Of a stretch of DNA of 64,000 nt, positions 8,541-15,865 are shown one piece after another. Positions within the stretch are counted from its first letter, which is position 1; each line of letters opens with the position of its first letter. The translations under genes and the position numbers were made by a program. The stretch lies in contig NZ_JACHZX010000005.1 in the NCBI RefSeq assembly GCF_014193845.1, positions 186,001 to 250,000 on the forward strand, read 5' to 3'. The DNA comes from Sphingomonas sp. BK345. GTDB taxonomy: Bacteria > Pseudomonadota > Alphaproteobacteria > Sphingomonadales > Sphingomonadaceae. The notes below the pieces were generated by a model. That model worked only from the letters and a program-made list of their open reading frames with translations. It was not told the origin of the DNA and did no database searches.

Positions 8541-9461
8541 TCACTCGCGCGCTCGTGACAATCCCACCGACACGGCCAGACCCGCCGAGAAGCTGGCCGC
8601 ACCGCGCGATAGCCCTGCGGTGGTGAACCCCGTCAGCCGCAGCGGTGTTCCCGCGAGCCGTGTCGAAGCGCCGGCGAACAGCTCGTGCGCGTCCTCGACC
8701 AGGCGAGTCGCCGCGCGCGCATAATGGTAGGAGGTCAGCAGATAGGCGTCGCGCCCGAGCGCGAACGAGGCGCCCGCCGAAGCCGCCGGGCCGTCGCGCA
8801 GTTCGTACTGCGCGGTGTCGCCGAGGAAGCGATAGGTCACCGAGACGAACGGCGTCACCGCGCCGATCGGCAGCGACGCGTCGGCGCCGACGGCATAGTC
8901 GTTCTCCCCGCTGGACAGGCCGCTGCGCTGCGATGCGGTGTTGATCTTGGCGCGCCCCGACAGCTCGATCTCCACCGGACTGCCCGCCGGCGCGATCGTG
9001 TAGGCGGCGCCGAGCGTGAGATCGCCGATGCCCTCGGCCGTGCGCTTCACCGCGGATGTATTGGGCGCGACGAGCACCGGCGTGGCGTCGATCCCGGTGA
9101 AGACGGTAGAACGGCTGCGGATCCGCATCCACGGCAGCGAGGCCGAGAGCGTTAGGTCGTTCAGGCGAAACCGCGCGCCGAGCGCTGAGCTCCAGATCGT
9201 CGTCGTCGAGCCGGTACCGAAATCGCCCTCGCCGTAGATGCCGCCCAGCGACACGTCGACGGTGGCGTCGTCGCGGTCGAGCCGCTCCATCGCCTGCGGC
9301 ACGGTGGCAGCGGAGACGGTCGCGTTCGCGCTCGACGGCGAGATCGCGCTGGTGGCGTCGTAGCGCACGGCCCGCTCGGGCGGTTCGAGGACCTGCGCCG
9401 CCGCGGGCAGGGCGAGTGTGGAGAAAGCGAGCGCGGCGAGGGCCGCTCTGTCATGGATCAT
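8541..9461 (-). CDS. Putative outer membrane beta-barrel protein
   Basis: This 306-residue protein has a cleavable signal peptide ending ALPAAAQ. The rest has the alternating pattern of amphipathic strands rich in Gly, Ala, Ser, Thr and Tyr that is usual in outer membrane barrels (for example LGARFRLNDLTLSASLPW and VTPFVSVTYRFLGDTAQYEL). It ends in VSVGLSRARE rather than a terminal Phe. The first 45 mature residues look like a soluble plug or linker. It resembles the DUF3187/MetA-pathway or transporter-like barrels of alphaproteobacteria, but I cannot name a family. It is the first gene of a likely three-gene operon with the phosphatase and the one-TM protein. Confidence 0.6.
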   Translation of the reverse strand: MIHDRAALAALAFSTLALPAAAQVLEPPERAVRYDATSAISPSSANATVSAATVPQAMERLDRDDATVDVSLGGIYGEGDFGTGSTTTIWSSALGARFRLNDLTLSASLPWMRIRSRSTVFTGIDATPVLVAPNTSAVKRTAEGIGDLTLGAAYTIAPAGSPVEIELSGRAKINTASQRSGLSSGENDYAVGADASLPIGAVTPFVSVTYRFLGDTAQYELRDGPAASAGASFALGRDAYLLTSYHYARAATRLVEDAHELFAGASTRLAGTPLRLTGFTTAGLSRGAASFSAGLAVSVGLSRARE

Positions 9462-9879
9462 CGGGCTCTCCCTGAGGCCGGCGTCACGGTGCCCGTCACC
9501 GCGCAGGAAGTGGCGGCACCGAATGGTTAATCAGCGCCTTACGCGATTAGGCCGGGAGGGAAACAGCGTTGATCGCGTGTCAAAAAGTGAACGGCCGGGC
9601 GAGTGAGACGAGCACGGATCCGAACGTGACGCCGTGCGTGGCGCTCGCTCTGTAGCAGGCTGCAAGCTGCGCGGCGCCGGCGCGGTCGCTCGCTCGTCAA
9701 GACGCATGTCTCGACGGCGGTCGCTCGCTCGATGTTTATGGTTCGTTTTGAGACAGTGACCTGCGCGTCGCTGCGGCAGCGATGCGCCTGCGGGATGGAG
9801 CGCTGGTTACCGCAGGATACCAACGCTGGTTAAGGTGGGTCTTTAGAGAAGGTAGATAGTTGCCGCGCATGAGGAAGTT
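9462..9879. other. Divergent intergenic region with a 15-bp direct repeat
   Basis: No gene is supported in these 418 bases between the barrel gene (leftward) and the GGDEF-EAL gene (rightward). GCGGTCGCTCGCTCG occurs twice, at 9682-9696 and 9717-9731, 35 bases apart (start to start). A shorter direct repeat, CGCTGGTTA, occurs near 9801 and 9825. These could be regulator sites for the GGDEF-EAL gene. The A/T-richer stretch at 9830-9870 is a plausible promoter. Confidence 0.4.
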
Positions 9880-11838
9880 ATGGCGCGTTTGATCCACCGG
9901 CTGCGGCAGCTGCGACACAAGGACGAGCGGATCACCGCGGCGGTGCGGGCCACGTTGGTCGAGTCGCTCTATGCCTCGCCGCAGTCGCTGGTGATCGGCG
10001 CGCTGACCAGCAGCGTGATCGCCACTGTGGTGGCCGCGGTCAGCCGCGACCGCTGGCTCGCCGGCTGCGCCGTGATGATCGGCGTGGTGGGCGTGATTCG
10101 CATCGTCGACGCGGTGCGGCTGCACCGCCAGGGGGCGGAGGCCACGGTGGGGGCAGGGGCGTCGGCGCGGCGGCAGGAGCGCGGCTACCGGCTCGGCGCG
10201 CTGAGCTACGCCGGGCTGCTCGGGCTTTTCGGACTGCTGACGCTCACACGCACGGAGGACGGCGTGCTCCAGCTGCTCGCGGTGACCACCGCGATCGGCT
10301 ACGCCGCCGGGATCGCCGGGCGCAATGCGGGGAGGCCGTCGATCGCGCTGAGCCAGCTGTGCGGTGCCTCCCTGCCGCTGGTCGTGGGACTGCTGATCGC
10401 GTTCGACCCGCTCAAGGCGGTGCTCGCGTCGGTCATCCTGCTGTTCGTCGTGGCGATGATGGAGATCACGCTGCAGACCTATGAAGCGATCCTGCGCGCG
10501 GTCGTCGTCTCGCACGAGAAAGCCGCCTTGGCCGAGCACAACGCCAATATGGCGCGGCGCGACGACCTCACCGGGCTGGCCAATCGCACCGCTTTCCGCG
10601 AGCAGTTCGAGGCGCGGCTCGCCGCCGTGGCGGCGGACAGCGGGTCGCTCGCCCTGTTGTGGCTCGACCTCGACCGCTTCAAGGAAGTGAACGACACCTT
10701 CGGGCATCTCGCCGGCAACGCGCTGCTAGTCGCGGTGGCGGAGCGGCTGCGGCGCACCTTCACCGACTGCGGCACGGTCGCGCGGCTGGGCGGCGACGAG
10801 TTCGCGATCGTCTGCGCGCTCGACAACCCCGAGCAGGCGGTCGCGATCGGGCGGCGGCTGCTCGAGGTGGTGGGAGAACCGGCGCAATGCGATGGCCACC
10901 GGCTGCGCTCCAGCGTCTCGGTCGGGGTCGCGGTGGCGCCGCGCGACGGCACGGACGCCGACACGTTGCTCAAGAACGCCGACCTCGCGCTGTATCGTGC
11001 CAAGGAGAGCGGACGCGGCCAGATGTCGCTCTACGAACCCGCGATGGACGAGAAGATCGAGCGCCGCCGCCAGCTCGCCGCCGAACTGCACGGCGCGCTG
11101 CAACGCGGCGAGTTCCACCTGGTCTACCAGCCCATCTACGACCTGGCTGGCGAGCGGATCACTTCGTGCGAGGCGCTGCTGCGCTGGACCAACCGACGCC
11201 ACGGCGCGGTGTCGCCGGCCGAGTTCATCCCCATCGCGGAGGACAACGGGCAGATCGTCGCGATCGGCAACTGGGTGCTCCACCAGGCCTGCCGCACCGC
11301 GCGCGACTGGCCGGCGCATATCTCGATCGCGGTCAATCTATCGCCGGTGCAGCTGCGCGCGAGCAACCTGCCCGCGGTGGTGATCAGCGCGCTCGACTCG
11401 ACGGGACTGGCGCCGCAGCGGCTGCACCTGGAGGTGACCGAATCTGTGCTTCTTGAGGACGTCGACGCCTCGCTCGCCGCGCTCAAGGCGCTGAATCGGC
11501 TCGCGGTGAACACCACGCTCGACGATTTCGGGACGGGCTATTCCGCGCTGAGCTATCTCACGCGCTTCCCGTTCCAGACGCTCAAGATCGATCGGTCCTT
11601 CGTCACCGACCTCGATCACAGCCCGGCGTCGATCGCGATCGTGCAGACCGTGGTCGATCTCGCCGCCAAGCTCGGGATGCGGACCGTGGCCGAGGGGGTG
11701 GAAACGGCGGCGCAGCTCGACCAGCTGCGCCGCACGCGCTGCGACGCGGTACAGGGCTATCTGCTCGCGCGGCCGATGCCGGCAGACATGGTCGCCGCCA
11801 TGTTCGCCGGCACGCGGCTGCGCGCGGGGAACGGCTAG
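9880..11838 (+). CDS. Membrane-bound GGDEF-EAL cyclic-di-GMP turnover protein
   Basis: This 652-residue protein makes and/or degrades c-di-GMP. The N-terminal 210 residues hold about five or six hydrophobic helices with no PAS or other soluble sensor. The diguanylate cyclase domain (about 225-385) has an intact RLGGDEF at about 302-308, but no RxxD inhibitory site at the usual spot (TDCG is there instead). The EAL domain (about 400-640) keeps all catalytic signatures: CEALLRW, VNLSP, LEVTES, LDDFGTGYS, LKIDRSF, AEGVET and QGYLLARP. Both activities are therefore possible. The gene converges on the DSF synthase gene; the two stop codons share the bases CTAG. In other bacteria RpfR, a PAS-GGDEF-EAL protein, is the DSF receptor next to rpfF, which makes a DSF link here a reasonable inference. 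Confidence 0.93.
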   Translation: MARLIHRLRQLRHKDERITAAVRATLVESLYASPQSLVIGALTSSVIATVVAAVSRDRWLAGCAVMIGVVGVIRIVDAVRLHRQGAEATVGAGASARRQERGYRLGALSYAGLLGLFGLLTLTRTEDGVLQLLAVTTAIGYAAGIAGRNAGRPSIALSQLCGASLPLVVGLLIAFDPLKAVLASVILLFVVAMMEITLQTYEAILRAVVVSHEKAALAEHNANMARRDDLTGLANRTAFREQFEARLAAVAADSGSLALLWLDLDRFKEVNDTFGHLAGNALLVAVAERLRRTFTDCGTVARLGGDEFAIVCALDNPEQAVAIGRRLLEVVGEPAQCDGHRLRSSVSVGVAVAPRDGTDADTLLKNADLALYRAKESGRGQMSLYEPAMDEKIERRRQLAAELHGALQRGEFHLVYQPIYDLAGERITSCEALLRWTNRRHGAVSPAEFIPIAEDNGQIVAIGNWVLHQACRTARDWPAHISIAVNLSPVQLRASNLPAVVISALDSTGLAPQRLHLEVTESVLLEDVDASLAALKALNRLAVNTTLDDFGTGYSALSYLTRFPFQTLKIDRSFVTDLDHSPASIAIVQTVVDLAAKLGMRTVAEGVETAAQLDQLRRTRCDAVQGYLLARPMPADMVAAMFAGTRLRAGNG

Positions 11839-12749
11839 GCCGCGGCGCGCTCGAGCAGTCGGGTCTGCGCGCCGGTCAGCCGACGCATCAGCTTGAGATC
11901 CGACTCGCTCAGCCGCAGCGCGGCGTCGGCCCACAGGTCCACCACCGCCTCCAGCTCGGCGAGCGGCAGCGGGTTCACCGCGCGCGACGCCTCGTAGATG
12001 GCGCAATGCGCGCTGTGGCGGCGGCGATTCTGGCGGATATAGTCTTCCACCATGTCGCGGCCCGCGCCCGGCTCGGCGAGCGCGTGAACCAGGCCCATCT
12101 CGTACAGCTCCTCCGCACGATAGGTCCGCCCGCTTAGGATCATCTGTTCGGCGCGCGCCGCGCCGAGCCGACGCGACAGGAAGCAATGCGCGCCCATGCC
12201 AGGGAACAGCCCGAACAACGTCTCGGGCAGGCCGAAGCTCGCGCCGCGTTCGGCGATGACGACGTTGAATGACAGCAGCGCCTCGAAGCCGCCGCCCAAC
12301 GCGTCGCCCTCGACCAGCCCGATCGTGACGATGTGTCGGTCGAGCCCGGTCATGTTGCGGTGGAGGATCTGCACGCAGGCGCGCCCGTACCGTACCAGCG
12401 ACTCGCGATCGCCCGCGCGGATATGCTGCGCGAACAAATCGAGATCCCCGCCCAGCGAGAAGACGCCGGGGAAGCGCGAGCCGAGCACGAGGTAGCGGAT
12501 CGGCATGGCGCCGCTGGCGCAGGCGAGCTCGATATCGTCCTGCCAGGTGACGAAGTCGCGCAGCAGGTCCGGGTTGAAGCTGGGCCGCGTGCGCGGGTGC
12601 ATATAGGTCCACAAGGTGCCCAGCGCGGGATCGAAGCTCACGTCGAGTTGGTCGAGCTGGAACAGCGGCCGCGCGCCCGAGGCAAGCGAGTCGGCGTGCT
12701 GGAGGCGGTGGTGCGGCCCGGGGACAACCGGAGGATATTCGACAGTCAT
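11835..12749 (-). CDS. rpfF: RpfF-type diffusible signal factor (DSF) synthase
   Basis: This 304-residue crotonase-fold protein closely follows Xanthomonas RpfF, the bifunctional acyl-ACP dehydratase/thioesterase that makes the cis-2-unsaturated fatty acid quorum signal DSF. Both catalytic glutamates are present, Glu156 in GDALGGGFEA and Glu176 in GLPETLFGLFPGMGA. They are 20 residues apart, exactly as Glu141/Glu161 of RpfF. WTYMHPRTRPSFNPDLL, SLGGDLDLF and the C-terminal AVVDLWADAALRL are also family features, and ordinary enoyl-CoA hydratases lack the N-terminal extension seen here. ATG 12749 follows an AGGAAAA ribosome site. No rpfC/rpfG sensor pair is in the window; the adjacent c-di-GMP protein is the only candidate partner. 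A plain crotonase-family hydratase is the alternative. Confidence 0.88.
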   Translation of the reverse strand: MTVEYPPVVPGPHHRLQHADSLASGARPLFQLDQLDVSFDPALGTLWTYMHPRTRPSFNPDLLRDFVTWQDDIELACASGAMPIRYLVLGSRFPGVFSLGGDLDLFAQHIRAGDRESLVRYGRACVQILHRNMTGLDRHIVTIGLVEGDALGGGFEALLSFNVVIAERGASFGLPETLFGLFPGMGAHCFLSRRLGAARAEQMILSGRTYRAEELYEMGLVHALAEPGAGRDMVEDYIRQNRRRHSAHCAIYEASRAVNPLPLAELEAVVDLWADAALRLSESDLKLMRRLTGAQTRLLERAAA

Positions 12750-12753
12750 GATG

Positions 12754-12791
12754 TTTTCCTCTTCTCGTGCAGCGCTTTGCTGCGTGAGAAG
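12754..12791 (-). promoter_or_regulatory. Hairpin in the rpfF leader next to its ribosome binding site
   Basis: On the transcribed strand, CTTCTC-AC-GCAGC and GCTGC-AC-GAGAAG (12791-12779 and 12773-12761) pair into an 11-bp stem. The stem has one symmetric AC/AC internal loop and a five-base apical loop. The AGGAAAA ribosome site (12760-12754) begins immediately after the stem, five bases before the ATG. Stacking on or next to the ribosome site could affect rpfF translation. A terminator is unlikely because no U-run follows. Confidence 0.45.
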
Positions 12792-12846
12792 AATATCCCG
12801 GAGCGCTCGCGGATGCTGGCGTTGTTACGTGTCCCGCGATGGTCCG

Positions 12847-13104
12847 TCAGTCGTATTCCTGCAACGCGACCACTTCGAAGTCGAACGATCGCCATCCGCG
12901 CTGCTTCGCCGCCTCCTCCGCCGGCAGGCGTTTGGCGAGCGCCGCGCGATGCGATGATTCGTGACCCCAGAACACCTCGGTTCGGCCGTTGTGCAGCTGT
13001 GCGACGATGCGCCAGTAATGCGTCAACGGCGCCGCGGTCGGCCCGATCGTCTTGACGTAACCGTCCGCCAGCGTCGCGGTCAGGTACCGTTTCCTCTTCG
13101 CCAT
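12847..13104 (-). CDS. Small hypothetical protein
   Basis: This is an 85-residue basic protein (MAKRKRYLTATLADGYVKTIG...) with no membrane segment and no motif I recognise. It contains a WRIVAQLHNGRTEVFWGHESSHRAALAKRLPA stretch that reads like a small mixed alpha/beta fold, and ends FEVVALQEYD. The coding frame has the G/C third-position bias of its neighbours, which supports it as real. It lies about 100 bases upstream of rpfF on the same strand, separated by the rpfF promoter and leader. Function unknown. Confidence 0.55.
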   Translation of the reverse strand: MAKRKRYLTATLADGYVKTIGPTAAPLTHYWRIVAQLHNGRTEVFWGHESSHRAALAKRLPAEEAAKQRGWRSFDFEVVALQEYD

Positions 13105-13150
13105 GGCGGGATGCTGCCCCTCACTCCGAATCGCGACTTCTAGATTTCGG

Positions 13151-13187
13151 TCTCCTGCGCACGCCGGAGCCCAGAGTCACTAACGTC
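13151..13187. repeat. Copy of the CCGGAGCCCAGAG intergenic repeat
   Basis: GCGCACGCCGGAGCCCAGAG followed by TCACTAACGTCGAC matches one arm of the palindromic repeat seen at 6886 and 20649. It lies in the 13105-13350 gap between the hypothetical gene and the SMR exporter gene. The rest of the gap holds the exporter leader and no gene I can support. Confidence 0.5.
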
Positions 13188-13350
13188 GACGGTCGTCCAG
13201 CCGGGCTCCGACGCACGAGGAACGCGGCCGGGTCGCGGACGAGCCGCTCTGGACAGCACCGGCGCGGGCGCCTATCGGGCGCGCCTTCGCGGCCTCTTCC
13301 GGGTTTCCGGCCGCGGACACGTCTCCGAGCCCGCGAGAAGGAACCTCCTC

Positions 13351-13671
13351 ATGGCGTGGCTCATCCTCGGCGTTGCCGTGGTCACAGAGATCATCTGGGC
13401 GTTGAGCCTGAAATGGGCGGCGATGCGCCCTGGGGTGCTCGTCTCGACGATCCCCATCGCGCTGAGCTTCGTCAACATGGGGCTGCTCGCGCTGGCGATG
13501 CGCGGCCTGCCCGCGGGCACCGCTTATGCGGTGTGGACGGGGTTGGGCGCGGTCGGCGTGACGCTGCTCGGCGTAGTGCTGTTCGGCGAGACGCTCACCC
13601 TGGCGCAGGTCGGCTTCATCGTGCTGATCATCATTGGCGTCGTCGGCACCAAGTTCTTCGCGACGGCCTGA
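13351..13671 (+). CDS. SMR-family exporter, Gdx/SugE type
   Basis: This 106-residue protein has four membrane helices, the size and layout of small multidrug resistance dimers. The essential membrane glutamate is in helix 1 (VVTEIIWALSLKWA, Glu13). The helix-3 sequence LPAGTAYAVWTGLGAVG is typical of the Gdx (SugE) group, whose studied members export guanidinium, rather than the drug-exporting EmrE group. A good AAGGAA ribosome site lies seven bases before the ATG. It is monocistronic, between the hypothetical gene and the LOV kinase. No convincing guanidine riboswitch precedes it (see rejected items). Confidence 0.9.
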   Translation: MAWLILGVAVVTEIIWALSLKWAAMRPGVLVSTIPIALSFVNMGLLALAMRGLPAGTAYAVWTGLGAVGVTLLGVVLFGETLTLAQVGFIVLIIIGVVGTKFFATA

Positions 13672-13855
13672 GTATCGCTCTTCGCGCTGCGGCGGGATCC
13701 AGGCAGGTCGCGGCGCCAACTGCTGCCGTTGAACGTCGCCGCGCGATCACGCCCGCGGGACGGCCGTACGCAACGGAGGCTTCCCCCGCGAGTTCCTAAC
13801 CCATATTAGGGATTTTGCGGCCTCGACTCGATCGCCGCTGGGGGACATCGAGACT

Positions 13856-15316
13856 TTGCCCGACTTCAAGGAAGAGGCGCGGATCATCCGTGAGCTGGTG
13901 CGCGCGGGGAACGGGCCCGACCCGTTCTCCTCGGCCGTGCGCACCACGCGCATGCCGATGCTCATCACCAACCCGCGCCAGCCGGACAACCCGATCGTCT
14001 TCGCCAACGCCTCGTTCGCGCGGCTGACCGGTTATGACCGCGCCGAGATCATCGGCAAGAACTGTCGCTTCCTTCAGGGCCCGGCGACCGACCGCGGCGA
14101 GGTGGCCCGGCTGCGCGCCGCGATCGACCTGCGCAAGCCGATCGAGCTCGAGCTGCTCAACTATTGTAAGGATGGCACCACCTTCTGGAACCGCCTCCTG
14201 GTCTCGCCGGTGTTCAGCGACGACGGCGTGCTGACCTTCTACTTCGCCTCGCAATATGATGTCACCGAGGAGCGCGAGCGGCTTGCCCGGCTGAAGCGCG
14301 ACCGCGACGAGCTGGAGGCGGAGGTGGCGCGCCGCACCGCCGAGCTACAGGCGAGCGAGCAGCGGCTGCGGCTGGCGCTGGAGGCGGGGCGGCTCGGCAC
14401 GTGGAGCCTCAACCTTGAGACGCGCCACCTGATCGCCTCGGACAGCTGCAAGGCGATCTGCGGCCGCCGCCCTCACGACTCGCTCAGCCTGGAGGAGTTG
14501 CAGGCGACGATCCACCCGGACGACCGCGCGATGCAGGCCGGCGCGATCGAGCGCGCGATCACCGAGGGCACGATGCTCGACGCGGAATACCGCCTCATCC
14601 TGCCCTCGGGGGAGGAGCGCTGGGTGCAGGTGCGCGGCCAGGCCAACCACCGCGCCGACGGCACACCGATCGCGCTGGTCGGCACCACGCAGGACATCAC
14701 CGAGCGTCGGCGCGACCAGGGCCATCGCGCGTTGCTGGCGCGCGAGCTCAGTCACCGTGTGAAGAACACGCTCACCTCGCTCCAGGCGGTAGTGGCGCAG
14801 ACGATCCGCCGCGCCAGCTCGCTCGAGGACGCGGGCGAGACGATCGCGGCGCGTATCCAGGCGATGGCCGCCGCCAACGAGTTGCTCGTCAGCGAGGCTT
14901 TCGCCAGTGCCTCGGTGCGCGACCTGCTCGAGCGTACGCTGGCGCCGTTCGGGATCGAGGATGGCCAGCGCTTCGTGCTGAACGGCCCCGCGCTGAACCT
15001 GCCGCCGCACCTTGTCGTGGCCTTCGCGCTGGCGCTGCACGAGCTCGCCACCAACGCGACCAAATATGGCGCGCTCTCCAACGCCGCGGGCGTGGTGGAG
15101 GTGACGTGGGAGCTGATCGATCGCGCCACTCCGGCGCTGCTGCGGCTCAGCTGGATCGAGCGCGCGGGCCCCCCGGTGGTCGCGCCCGAGCGCAGCGGCT
15201 TCGGCACGCAGCTGATCCGCCGCGTGCTCGCGAGCGAGGCGGGGGGCAGCGCCGATATCGATTATCGACCCGAGGGCGTGGTGTTCACCGCGGTGCTGCC
15301 GCTATCGCTCGACTAG
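13856..15316 (+). CDS. Blue-light sensing LOV-PAS-HWE histidine kinase
   Basis: This 486-residue soluble kinase starts at TTG 13856, preceded by GGGGGA about ten bases upstream. Domain 1 (about residues 20-135) is a LOV domain with GKNCRFLQGP (Cys about residue 69), the cysteine that forms the flavin adduct in light. NYCKDGTTFWNRL and a C-terminal coiled-coil linker (EERERLARLKRDRDEL) follow. Domain 2 (about 160-285) is a PAS fold with a PAC-like WVQVRGQANHRADGTPI end. The catalytic part is of the HWE type: phosphoacceptor HRVKN (about 301-305), ALHELATNATKYGALS N-box, and the defining WIE (LSWIERAG) and GFGTQLI G-box. No response regulator adjoins it. LOV-HWE kinases of sphingomonads and erythrobacters often feed the general stress response; that link is inference here. 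Confidence 0.93.
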   Translation: MPDFKEEARIIRELVRAGNGPDPFSSAVRTTRMPMLITNPRQPDNPIVFANASFARLTGYDRAEIIGKNCRFLQGPATDRGEVARLRAAIDLRKPIELELLNYCKDGTTFWNRLLVSPVFSDDGVLTFYFASQYDVTEERERLARLKRDRDELEAEVARRTAELQASEQRLRLALEAGRLGTWSLNLETRHLIASDSCKAICGRRPHDSLSLEELQATIHPDDRAMQAGAIERAITEGTMLDAEYRLILPSGEERWVQVRGQANHRADGTPIALVGTTQDITERRRDQGHRALLARELSHRVKNTLTSLQAVVAQTIRRASSLEDAGETIAARIQAMAAANELLVSEAFASASVRDLLERTLAPFGIEDGQRFVLNGPALNLPPHLVVAFALALHELATNATKYGALSNAAGVVEVTWELIDRATPALLRLSWIERAGPPVVAPERSGFGTQLIRRVLASEAGGSADIDYRPEGVVFTAVLPLSLD

Positions 15317-15865
15317 GACGGGCAGCGACGAAAGGAGCCCTTCTGCCCCGCCCTTCTGAGGACTCCTCCGCGAAGCGGCGTGCCGTCGCGGACACCTGGG
15401 TAATGGGCGATGACACAGGCGCGAGCATGCGAGACGGCGGGGTAAGTGGTGCGTGCGACGGTGCGTGTGCCGCGTCGCGCGGGATCGGGTCAGCCGCGTG
15501 TCGATACCGCCTCGACCGGCAGCCACTCTTCCAGGCGGCGCTTGGTGACGAGCAGCGACCGCGCCCGCTTGTCTGTTCGCGCTGAGAAGCCCTGAGCTTG
15601 TCGAGGCGGCGCCTCAACAGACACCCTCACCGCGTGGCAAGAATGCTTTGAGGCGAAGCTTCGACGACCTCAGCGTTGCCTAAGTGCTAGCGGTATCGGG
15701 AGCGGCAGAGCGTCTTTGCGGGTGACTTCCATCGCCGGAGAAGCGTCGGCTCATGGCAGCGCCGGCTGAAGAGGCCCACCCGCGCCATTCCGACCCAAGA
15801 CGAACCGAAATTTACTGCGCGCGCGCTGGTAGGCGGCCGGTCAACCATCCTAGGGCTTGGCGCGG
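15317..15865. other. 549-base intergenic region, no gene seen
   Basis: Short open frames here lack codon bias and known motifs. The segment CTGAGCTTGTCGAGGCGGCG (15592-15611) resembles the common CTGAGCTTGTCGAAGG intergenic repeat of proteobacteria in degenerate form. The last 100 bases presumably carry the promoter for the MFS-hydrolase pair, and TAGGG at 15851 serves as its ribosome site. Confidence 0.4.

Noticed and set aside
13225..13350. Guanidine riboswitch before the Gdx-type exporter
   Set aside because: GCGGACGAGCCGC (13235-13247) looks like one mini-ykkC hairpin, but its loop is ACGAG instead of ACGR and no second hairpin is present. A covariance-model search (Infernal with the guanidine I-III models) would decide; a significant hit would reverse this.
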